A stretch of DNA of 64,000 nt, from positions 124,001 to 188,000 of the forward strand of contig JBIQJD010000008.1 of assembly GCA_044507695.1 (NCBI GenBank), in the 5' to 3' direction. This document shows positions 1 through 6,350 of this stretch, one piece after another. A program made the translations under genes and the position numbers. The stretch's first letter is position 1; every line of letters begins with the position of its first letter. Below the pieces are notes generated by a model. It saw only the letters and a program-made list of their open reading frames with translations, was not told where the DNA came from and did no database searches. This stretch comes from JBIQJD01 sp044507695. GTDB lineage: Bacteria > Bacteroidota > Ignavibacteria > Ignavibacteriales > Ignavibacteriaceae.

Positions 1-2
1 TA

Positions 3-476
3 CCATCACTTTTAAAATCGCTTGTTTCAATGTGCGGATACTTCAAACACAATGTTGAAGGCTGGAATAAACTTGAGTGGAATGCTAAAGGTGATTATCA
101 TGCAACTGAAATAGTTTACCGCGCAGATATTGCTTTGCACAGATCAATTGGAATTGATGTTACTTCACAGGTTAAGATGAATTCAAAAGAATTTACTGAA
201 CACTTTAGTGCTGATATTTTCAAACCGCTTCAGGATTATGCAAAACATTGGTATGATTATTCTCATACTGTTACTTTTCATGATCCGCTTGCTGCCGCGG
301 TTATTTTTAATGAGCGCATCTGCAAATATGAAAAAGGAAATGTGTCCATCGAGATGAAAGATGATGAGAATGCGGGATTAACAAAATGGAATCCTTCACC
401 AGAAGGGAAGCATGAAATTGCTGTAAGTGTTGATCAGGAAGAATTCTTTAAAGAATATTTTTCTGTTTTTAAATGA
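3..476 (+). CDS. Nucleoside hydrolase, C-terminal part (5' end outside window)
   Basis: The frame is open to the left edge, so only the C-terminal ~158 residues are visible. They resemble the end of inosine/uridine-preferring nucleoside hydrolases, which cleave the N-glycosidic bond of nucleosides to free base and ribose. Visible signs are an IGIDVTSQV strand and a following FHDPLAAA segment, which corresponds to the family's late catalytic His and metal-binding Asp. The N-terminal DxDxxxDD metal site would lie upstream and cannot be checked. The next gene starts 69 bp downstream. The family call is fairly secure; substrate preference is not determinable. Confidence 0.8.
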   Translation, partial: PSLLKSLVSMCGYFKHNVEGWNKLEWNAKGDYHATEIVYRADIALHRSIGIDVTSQVKMNSKEFTEHFSADIFKPLQDYAKHWYDYSHTVTFHDPLAAAVIFNERICKYEKGNVSIEMKDDENAGLTKWNPSPEGKHEIAVSVDQEEFFKEYFSVFK

Positions 477-545
477 TAAAAATCTGCGTACAAATGATTC
501 ACAGTTGATCATTGATAAACAATTAGTTAATGCATAAAAGATTTT

Positions 546-1139
546 ATGAATACAACAATACTTATTTTGGTTAGACACGGAGAAAGTGAAGCGTATGATT
601 ATCTTCCCGGGAGAAAACCCGGTGTAAACTTAAGTGCTGCCGGAGTTGCGGAAGTAAAAAATCTTGCAAAGCATCTTACCAGGTTTAACATTGATATAAT
701 ATTTTCAAGCCCTGTTGATAGAACTAAACAGACTGCTGAGATAATTTCTTCTTCGATTAGTAAAGAAATTAAATTTGCCGATGAGTTGATGGAAATTGAT
801 TTTGGTGAATGGACCGGAAAATCATTTGCTGAGCTGAAGAATGATAATCAATGGAAATTATTTCACAAATTCAGAAGCGGAACCAGAATTCCCGGCGGTG
901 AAACAATATTAGAAGTTCAATTCAGAATGATTAAAAAAATTGAAGAGATAATTAGTAAATATTCAGGTAAAACTATTTTGATTGTGAGTCATGGTGATCC
1001 CATTAAAAGTGCTCTTTGCTATTATCTCGGATTGCCTCTGGATTTTATTTCAAGAGTCAGTATCGATACAGCTTCTCTTTCAGTTTTAATTTTGAATGAA
1101 TCCGGACCAATAATAAAATCTCTGAACCATAAACCATAA
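546..1139 (+). CDS. Histidine phosphatase family protein (phosphoglycerate mutase-like)
   Basis: A 197-residue cytoplasmic protein of the histidine phosphatase superfamily. The catalytic RHG triad is at residues 10-12 (LVRHGES), an SSP.DRTKQTAE segment near residue 55-65 supplies the second conserved Arg, and a late VSHGDPIK segment carries the second catalytic His. Members remove phosphate from sugar phosphates, nucleotides or cofactor precursors through a phosphohistidine intermediate. Length fits the small phosphatases (about 200 residues) better than true glycolytic mutases (about 230-250). The start has no clear Shine-Dalgarno. The next gene follows after 11 bp, so the two may be co-transcribed. 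Substrate is unknown. Confidence 0.85.
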   Translation: MNTTILILVRHGESEAYDYLPGRKPGVNLSAAGVAEVKNLAKHLTRFNIDIIFSSPVDRTKQTAEIISSSISKEIKFADELMEIDFGEWTGKSFAELKNDNQWKLFHKFRSGTRIPGGETILEVQFRMIKKIEEIISKYSGKTILIVSHGDPIKSALCYYLGLPLDFISRVSIDTASLSVLILNESGPIIKSLNHKP

Positions 1140-1150
1140 AAAATATTCTA

Positions 1151-2446
1151 ATGAAATATATAATTAGCTTAATTATAATTTTTGCTTCTACCATTTCATT
1201 TAATTGTTCAGATAATTCTAAGAATGATGATACAGTAACAGTAACATTCTGGCACAGTTTTGTTGCATCTACAATTCCTGCATTTAATGAATTGATTGAG
1301 AAATTTGAAAGCGAAAATCCCGGGATTAAAATTAATGCTCAGTATGTTCCAACAGGTGATGCACTTGTTCAAAAATTAGTTACTGCTGTTCAAAGTAATT
1401 CTGCACCTGATATTTCATGGCTGCATTCAGATTTTATAAGCAAACTTGTAGAAGCAGATGCAATTTATCCGATGAATCATTTTATCAATTCAGAGAATGG
1501 ATTAACTGATGAAGAAATGAATGACATCTTTCCGCAGCTTCTGCAGGCAGCTTCATGGCGTGATACACTTTATGCAATGCCGATGGAAGCTACAGTGCTG
1601 GCGCTGCTATACAACAAGGATATGCTTAAAGCAGCAGGTTATTCTTCACCGCCTGCTAACTGGAATGAGCTTCATGAGTATGCAAGAAATCTCACGATTG
1701 ATTCTGATAAAGATGGTGTGCCTGAACAGTATGGATTTTATATTCCTGCTTATCCGGCTTCCGGACCATTAAGCATCTGGATGGTTTTACAGTGGACTCC
1801 ATATTTATGGCAGGCAGGCGGCAGTGAAATAAATAATAATCAAACACAGGTTTTATTTAATAGTGATGCGGGTGTTAAAGCATTAACATTGTGGAAGACA
1901 ATTTATAATGATGTCCGGTTTAATAATTTTTCTATGACTCATGATATGGGATTTACTTCAGGAACAATTGCAATGATAATGGACGGTCCGTGGGATCTTC
2001 CTCAATTAAAAAAACTGGTTAAGTTCAATTGGGGAATTACATCACTGCCTGAAGGACCGGAAAAAAAAGCAACCTATCTTGCAGGAGAAAGTATGGCTAT
2101 TTTCAGGCAAAGTAAAAATCCGGATGCCGCATGGACATTTGTTAAATGGATTGTTAAACCGGAGAACCAGGCTTTCTTTTCTGAAAGATCAGGATATCTT
2201 CCTGTTTGTAAATCAGTTTTGGAAATGGAAGATTACCAGAATTATCTTAACCGCGATCCTTTAATGAAAGCATTTGTTGATCAAATGGAGATTGGATTTG
2301 CGCGGGCAACAATTGATTACAACCGCGTTGAAATAAATCAAAACATTGCAGCAGCAATTGAAAAAGCTATAATCGGAAATGTTGATCCAAAAACTGCACT
2401 TGATGAAGCTGCACAGAAATGTAACATCTTGCTTAATAACAGATAG
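1151..2446 (+). CDS. Extracellular solute-binding lipoprotein, family 1 (sugar ABC transporter)
   Basis: A 431-residue binding protein. The N-terminus is a lipoprotein signal with an SFNC lipobox and the lipidated Cys at residue 19. The mature part shows the family-1 fold markers: VTFWHSFV near residue 30, FESENPGIKI, PDISWLHSDF, a YNKDMLKAAGY.PP.NWNEL block, and GTIAMIMDGPWDLPQ. Such proteins deliver mono- or oligosaccharides, or glycerol phosphates, to ABC permeases. Unusually, no permease or ATPase gene is adjacent: upstream is a histidine phosphatase and downstream a beta-propeller protein. It may work with permeases encoded elsewhere. Ligand is not predictable from the sequence. Confidence 0.88.
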   Translation: MKYIISLIIIFASTISFNCSDNSKNDDTVTVTFWHSFVASTIPAFNELIEKFESENPGIKINAQYVPTGDALVQKLVTAVQSNSAPDISWLHSDFISKLVEADAIYPMNHFINSENGLTDEEMNDIFPQLLQAASWRDTLYAMPMEATVLALLYNKDMLKAAGYSSPPANWNELHEYARNLTIDSDKDGVPEQYGFYIPAYPASGPLSIWMVLQWTPYLWQAGGSEINNNQTQVLFNSDAGVKALTLWKTIYNDVRFNNFSMTHDMGFTSGTIAMIMDGPWDLPQLKKLVKFNWGITSLPEGPEKKATYLAGESMAIFRQSKNPDAAWTFVKWIVKPENQAFFSERSGYLPVCKSVLEMEDYQNYLNRDPLMKAFVDQMEIGFARATIDYNRVEINQNIAAAIEKAIIGNVDPKTALDEAAQKCNILLNNR

Positions 2447-2560
2447 TTTTTTAGCATAAAATTTCTTCAACTGTAACTATTATTTCATTTGAACTGTTCT
2501 GTATCAACTTTTATCATAAAAAAAATATTTATCCTTTCTTAATAAAATGAGAGAAAATTA

Positions 2561-3493
2561 ATGATTGTTGGCAGCGGCAAATTCAAATATAAATGGATTG
2601 AAAACTGGGTGAAAATTCCTGATACATCTTCAGGAAAACTGAATGGCAGAACGCATGGTGTTGTTGTAACTAAGGATGAAAATGTAATTGTGTTCAATCA
2701 GGCAAATCCTGCAGTACTTATCTTCAACAAAGAAGGCGAGTTAATAAATTCCTGGGGTGAACGCTTTAATGGCGCACATGGATTTACTCTTGTTACAGAA
2801 AATAATATTGAATACTTATGGCTGACCGATGAATTTTCCGGTGAAGTTATAAAAACTACACTGGATGGAAAAACTGTTCTTGATATTGCAAAACCTCAAA
2901 CCAATGTTTACGAAACCGGGAAATATTCACCAACATGGATTGCGGAGTTTGAAAAGGATAAAGGAGGCAACGGAGACATCTGGCTGGCTGATGGTTATGG
3001 TTCAAACCTTGTTCATCGTTACAGCAATGAAGGAATTTATTTAAGCACAATTTCAGGTGATAAAGGTGCCGGAAGATTCAACTGCCCGCACTCATTATTT
3101 TTTGATTACCGCAAATCTGAACCGGAGCTATATGTAGCGGACAGAGGTAATAGAAGATTCCAGGTTTTTGATCCGGAAGGAAATTTTAAAAGAAGTTTTG
3201 GAAAAGATTTTTTATACCTTCCCTGCGGAGGAACAGTAAAGGATGATCTGCTTTATGTTCCTGAACTCTGGGCGCGAATTGCCATACTTGATGAGAATGA
3301 TAAATTAATAACTTTCATCGGCAGGAATGAAGAAGTCTGCAATTTGCCCGGCTGGCCTAATCACGAAAAAAAATTGATTGAAGAAGGAAAGTTTAACAGT
3401 CCGCACGATTTAACAGTAAATGCTCACGGAAATATTTTTGTAGTTGAATGGATAATCGGCGGAAGAATTACAAAACTGGAAAAAATTATTTAG
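2561..3493 (+). CDS. NHL/SMP-30-like six-bladed beta-propeller protein
   Basis: A 310-residue protein built from repeated beta-propeller blades. Recurring units such as HGVVVTKDENVIVFNQ, DIWLADGYGSNLVHRYS, LYVADRGNRRFQVFDPEGNF and NSPHDLTVNAHGNIFVVEW have the NHL-repeat pattern. No signal peptide is visible, so it is probably cytoplasmic. NHL or SMP-30-like propellers range from lactonases to non-enzymatic binding proteins, and no catalytic set can be assigned here. It lies 133 bp upstream of a phytanoyl-CoA dioxygenase-like gene on the same strand. Such propellers occur beside dioxygenase genes in catabolic clusters, but a functional link is only inference. Confidence 0.7.
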   Translation: MIVGSGKFKYKWIENWVKIPDTSSGKLNGRTHGVVVTKDENVIVFNQANPAVLIFNKEGELINSWGERFNGAHGFTLVTENNIEYLWLTDEFSGEVIKTTLDGKTVLDIAKPQTNVYETGKYSPTWIAEFEKDKGGNGDIWLADGYGSNLVHRYSNEGIYLSTISGDKGAGRFNCPHSLFFDYRKSEPELYVADRGNRRFQVFDPEGNFKRSFGKDFLYLPCGGTVKDDLLYVPELWARIAILDENDKLITFIGRNEEVCNLPGWPNHEKKLIEEGKFNSPHDLTVNAHGNIFVVEWIIGGRITKLEKII

Positions 3494-3626
3494 GCAATTA
3501 ATTGCATTCAATCACATATCAATAAAGCACAAAAGAATATCAGTATTTCAGAAGAAATTATTTTACCTCCATATTAAGTTTATTTCAAAATTAAACTCCC
3601 ACAATCATTTTAAATAAGGAAGAACT

Positions 3627-4385
3627 ATGAGTTCATTAAACGGCTTTGTTGTAACCGAAGAACAGAAAAAACAATACCAGGAAAAAGGCTTTTTCATTTT
3701 AGAAAAAGTTATTCCTGAAGAAGAACTTGAAATGGTAAGGAATGAATGTTCGGAATTAATTCGTCTTCAGGATAAGGAGATGGATGAACTTGGAGTTGAT
3801 ACTCTTGGGTTAAGCAGAAAGAACAGCAGATACTTTGTGTTCCTTGCTTATAAAGAAAGGCCGCACCTTGGCAAATTTATTTTCAGTGATAGAATGGCTG
3901 AAATATGTAAAGCAACAATTGGTGATAATGCCTATTTATTCTGGGAGCAGTTTGTTGTGAAAGGCACCGATAAAAAAGGAGCGGAATTTACATGGCATCA
4001 GGATTCGGGTTATGTTGATTATGAACATAAGCCATATGTAAACGCATGGATTCCGCTTGATGATGTGAATGAAGAGAACGGAACAGTTTATCTGCTTCCA
4101 TACGAACTTGCCGGTACAAAAGAAAAAGTGGAACACAAACCTGTACCGGGAACAACAGATCGTGAAGGGTATTTTGGTCCCGAAAAAGGTATTCCGGCTA
4201 ATTGTCCTGCGGGATCAATTGTTGTTTTTTCAAGTACATGCTTTCACCGTTCTGGTGCTAATAATACTGATAAGTTGCGCCGGGCTTATGCTATCCAATT
4301 CTCACCTGAAATTATTTATGAAGCTGATGGATCATTAAAAGGATTGGATGTAAAATTTCTGGAGAATGGCAAACGGGTTAAATAA
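3627..4385 (+). CDS. Phytanoyl-CoA dioxygenase (PhyH) family protein
   Basis: A 252-residue Fe(II)/2-oxoglutarate-dependent oxygenase-like protein. The facial triad is visible as H124-x-D126 (TWHQDSG) and distal H207 (CFHRSGAN), with a following KLRRAYA Arg suited to binding 2-oxoglutarate. WIPLDDVNEENGTVYLLP is the typical PhyH core strand. The family hydroxylates CoA thioesters or small secondary metabolites; bacterial members have very diverse substrates. An AAGGA Shine-Dalgarno precedes the ATG by about 7 nt. It converges with the AraC-type gene on the other strand with one base between the stop codons. Requires oxygen, in contrast to the nearby oxygen-sensitive glycyl radical enzyme. Confidence 0.88.
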   Translation: MSSLNGFVVTEEQKKQYQEKGFFILEKVIPEEELEMVRNECSELIRLQDKEMDELGVDTLGLSRKNSRYFVFLAYKERPHLGKFIFSDRMAEICKATIGDNAYLFWEQFVVKGTDKKGAEFTWHQDSGYVDYEHKPYVNAWIPLDDVNEENGTVYLLPYELAGTKEKVEHKPVPGTTDREGYFGPEKGIPANCPAGSIVVFSSTCFHRSGANNTDKLRRAYAIQFSPEIIYEADGSLKGLDVKFLENGKRVK

Positions 4386-4386
4386 T

Positions 4387-5247
4387 TTAAAAAGGAATTA
4401 ATGATTTTTGATGTTTCTGCCTGAACCCTTTTGGTGAAGCATCAAAATTCTTTTTAAATAAATGATAGAAATGACTCAGGTTTTCAAATCCTGCATCGAG
4501 TGATATTTCGGAAATTGTTTTATCCGAATTAGCAAGAAGATTTGCCGCATAATTTAGTTTTAAATGATTTAGAAAGTCTGTCGGTGTTTGATTAAAATAT
4601 TTTTTAAATGTTCGGCTTAAATGTTCTGGACTTCTGTCTGAAAGTTCATACATTCTGTTTATACCTGCAACAAAGTTTTTTCTCTTCATCATTTCATCTT
4701 TTAATTTTAAAAGCCAGGAAGGAATATCTTCATTTCTTTCCTGCTGCACTTCTCTGAAATATCTTGAAAAAATTTCTGCAATTAATATTCTGAATTCAGA
4801 TTTAATTTTTAATTTTTTTTCTCTCGGAATTGTATTCAAACCTTCAAACCTGGCAATTAAAATATCTTTATCAATTTCAAGAAGTTTTAAAGTTGGGGGA
4901 TATTCGGGTTTTAAAAGTCTTTCTGCATTGTAGCCTTCGCCAAAATAATCGAGCAGCTTTTGTAAAGTTGAAGCAGGGAATGCAATATTTATCAATTCAC
5001 AATTTTCATCATTATATCTTTCATAGCTGTGTGTATCATCAGGTCTGATGAATACCATTGTGCCTTCATCAATCATTTCTTCTTTGTCATTTATTTTATG
5101 AAGAGCTTTACCTTTTGTTATAAGAAAGATTTCAAAAAAATCATGATTATGCGGAAAGGTAATTGACGCCAGGGATTTATGATAAGCATAATGAATTCCC
5201 GTTTCAGAATCGATTAAATCTTTTGTTCTTAAAAATATTGGCTTCAT
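4387..5247 (-). CDS. AraC-family transcriptional regulator with N-terminal cupin
   Basis: A 286-residue regulator. Residues about 25-110 form a cupin-like sensing domain (HNHDFFEIFLITKGKALH, then FIRPDDTHSYE). Residues about 185-280 form the double helix-turn-helix DNA-binding domain (SPEHLSRTFKKYFNQTPTDF and the second motif TISEISLDAGFENLSHFYHLFKK). This architecture is typical of sugar-responsive AraC activators. It is divergent from the vapBC pair and, beyond that inserted-looking cassette, from the glycyl radical enzyme operon. Its target could be that operon or the convergent PhyH gene; neither is proven. The effector is unknown. Confidence 0.9.
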   Translation of the reverse strand: MKPIFLRTKDLIDSETGIHYAYHKSLASITFPHNHDFFEIFLITKGKALHKINDKEEMIDEGTMVFIRPDDTHSYERYNDENCELINIAFPASTLQKLLDYFGEGYNAERLLKPEYPPTLKLLEIDKDILIARFEGLNTIPREKKLKIKSEFRILIAEIFSRYFREVQQERNEDIPSWLLKLKDEMMKRKNFVAGINRMYELSDRSPEHLSRTFKKYFNQTPTDFLNHLKLNYAANLLANSDKTISEISLDAGFENLSHFYHLFKKNFDASPKGFRQKHQKSLIPF

Positions 5248-5261
5248 TTTAGAAAATTATT

Positions 5262-5465
5262 TTATGGAGATGTTTATATCGTCCCTAAAGGGACTTGTAA
5301 TATTATTTCTATTTCTTTCTATAAATATTTAATCCCTAACGGGATTATATCTATTGTTAACAATATTTATTTACTTCATCCTTTTTGATCTGTCCCTTTA
5401 GGGACAAAATATTTCTAGAAAAACCAATCTCCACATAAAATTGAAGTCCTGTAGGAGACGATATA
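5262..5465. repeat. Cluster of short REP-like palindromes with nested inverted repeats
   Basis: The gap between the AraC gene and the toxin-antitoxin pair holds four related palindromes built on a TCCCTnnnGGGA core: GTCCCTAAAGGGAC (5281-5294), ATCCCTAACGGGAT (5332-5345), GTCCCTTTAGGGAC (5392-5405) and a degenerate AAGTCCTGTAGGAGACGATA copy (5444-5463). The first copy in context (ATATCGTCCCTAAAGGGACTT, from 5276) is the approximate reverse complement of the last. TTTATGGAGATG (5261-5272) is mirrored by CAATCTCCACATAAAA (5425-5440). This is the look of a REP-type or small mobile palindromic element. Nothing coding is seen in this stretch. Confidence 0.75.
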
Positions 5466-5480
5466 ACAAGGTCCCTTACA

Positions 5481-5515
5481 ATCAATAAAATACAAAAGAA
5501 AATCACCAGAAAACA
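5481..5515 (+). repeat. Direct repeat, left copy, flanking the vapBC cassette
   Basis: This 35-bp stretch recurs at 6248-6282 with 32 of 35 bases identical. The last 24 bases, beginning ACAAAAGAAAATCACC, are a perfect match. The two copies bracket the toxin-antitoxin genes, as would a duplicated target or a recombination site. No transposase or integrase lies between them. Confidence 0.8.
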
Positions 5516-5533
5516 CTAACTAATATTCTCGAA

Positions 5534-5581
5534 TTGAAAAATGGTTCACAACTTATTATATTATGAACCATAATAGTGAGG
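5534..5581 (+). promoter_or_regulatory. Putative vapBC promoter, operator and ribosome binding site
   Basis: TTGAAA (5534-5539), a 17-bp spacer and TATATT (5557-5562) form a good sigma70-type promoter. An 8-bp perfect inverted repeat, ATGGTTCA (5541-5548) and TGAACCAT (5564-5571), surrounds the -10 element. A second palindrome, TATTATG-AAC-CATAATA, occupies 5559-5575. Both are suited to binding by the ribbon-helix-helix antitoxin for autoregulation. A GAGG Shine-Dalgarno (5578-5581) precedes the ATG at 5587. The promoter placement makes the earlier in-frame ATG at 5563 an unlikely start. Confidence 0.55.
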
Positions 5582-5586
5582 TAAAA

Positions 5587-5844
5587 ATGAAATCTATAAC
5601 AATTCATAATATTGATAAGGATATAAATGAAAAGCTGAATGAATTAGCACGCAAAAAGGAAATGAGTTTGAATAAAACTATCAAATTTCTTCTAAGAAAA
5701 GCTCTTAATCTTGAAAACAATTCTAATGAAGAGCGTAAAAGAAGCCTTTCTGAATTTTGCGGTATTTGGAATCAGAAAGACCTTGAATCATTCAGGAATG
5801 CAACCGAAGATTTTGAAAAGGTTGTAGAGGAAGAATGGAAATGA
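5587..5844 (+). CDS. VapB-like ribbon-helix-helix antitoxin
   Basis: An 85-residue protein with a CopG/Arc-type ribbon-helix-helix DNA-binding N-terminus (MKSITIHNIDKDINEKLNEL, then a helix with KKEMSLNKTIKFLLRKAL). The C-terminal tail, rich in Glu, Lys and Trp, would bind and neutralise the toxin. I chose the ATG at 5587 because it has a GAGG Shine-Dalgarno five bases upstream and the conserved fold begins exactly there. An in-frame ATG at 5563 would add eight residues but falls inside the predicted promoter. The gene overlaps the toxin gene by ten bases, or four bases if the toxin starts at its second ATG, the usual coupling for such pairs. Confidence 0.85.
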   Translation: MKSITIHNIDKDINEKLNELARKKEMSLNKTIKFLLRKALNLENNSNEERKRSLSEFCGIWNQKDLESFRNATEDFEKVVEEEWK

Positions 5845-6233
5845 GGAGAGTGCTGCCTGACACCAATGCTATGAGCAGTCTGTTTATGGGTGATGAGAAA
5901 GTTTTGCATCATTTAGCTGGAGCAGAACAAATTTTGATGTCAATATTTGTTATCGCTGAATTATATACTGGATTTAAAGGTGGAAGTAAGGAAAAACAGA
6001 ATCGTACTATCTTAAAAAATTTCATACATAAAAATGATGTTGAGATTCTGAATGCAACTCAGGAAACAGCAGAAATTTTTGCTGTAATTAAAAATAAATT
6101 AAGATCAGCCGGAAAACCTATTCCCATAAATGATATTTGGATTGCTGCCCAATCTATAGAATTCAACGCAGAACTTATTTCTTATGATAAACATTTTACA
6201 AGCATTGATGGATTGCATCTCTGGAATCCCTAG
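5835..6233 (+). CDS. VapC-like PIN-domain toxin ribonuclease
   Basis: A 132-residue PIN-domain protein, the usual VapC length. The metal-binding acidic residues are all present: D9 (LPDTNAM), E42 (VIAELYTG), D100 (INDIWIAA) and D118 (SYDKHF). VapC toxins cleave specific RNAs, often initiator tRNA or the sarcin-ricin loop, when the antitoxin is degraded. The start is at 5835 or at 5841, where ATGA overlaps the antitoxin stop; AGAGG at 5826-5830 could serve either. The pair lies between two 35-bp direct repeats, suggesting it arrived as a unit. Confidence 0.88.
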   Translation: MEMRRVLPDTNAMSSLFMGDEKVLHHLAGAEQILMSIFVIAELYTGFKGGSKEKQNRTILKNFIHKNDVEILNATQETAEIFAVIKNKLRSAGKPIPINDIWIAAQSIEFNAELISYDKHFTSIDGLHLWNP

Positions 6234-6247
6234 TTATATTTAAACTC

Positions 6248-6282
6248 ATCATTAAACCACAAAAGAAAATCACCAGAAAACA
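6248..6282 (+). repeat. Direct repeat, right copy, flanking the vapBC cassette
   Basis: Right-hand copy of the 35-bp repeat at 5481-5515, with three mismatches, all in the first eleven bases. It begins 14 bp after the toxin stop codon. Joining the two copies would leave the AraC gene and the glycyl radical enzyme operon as divergent neighbours. Confidence 0.8.
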
Positions 6283-6350
6283 AGATTTCCCGCTTTTTCT
6301 ATCCTAAATTATCAAGCGTAAAGAAGTATTATCATTAATAAATAATTAAA

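Noticed and set aside
3494..3505. GCAATTAATTGC palindrome after the propeller gene as an operator
   Set aside because: It is a short AT-rich palindrome with no following T-run and no second copy; in AT-rich DNA this is expected by chance.
5281..5405. Three evenly spaced palindromes resembling a short CRISPR array
   Set aside because: The units are only 14 bp, differ in sequence and orientation, and have unequal spacers (37 and 46 bp); no cas gene is near.
5563..5589. Earlier ATG at 5563 as antitoxin start
   Set aside because: It lies inside the predicted -10 and operator region and lacks a ribosome site; the ATG at 5587 has GAGG upstream and starts the fold.
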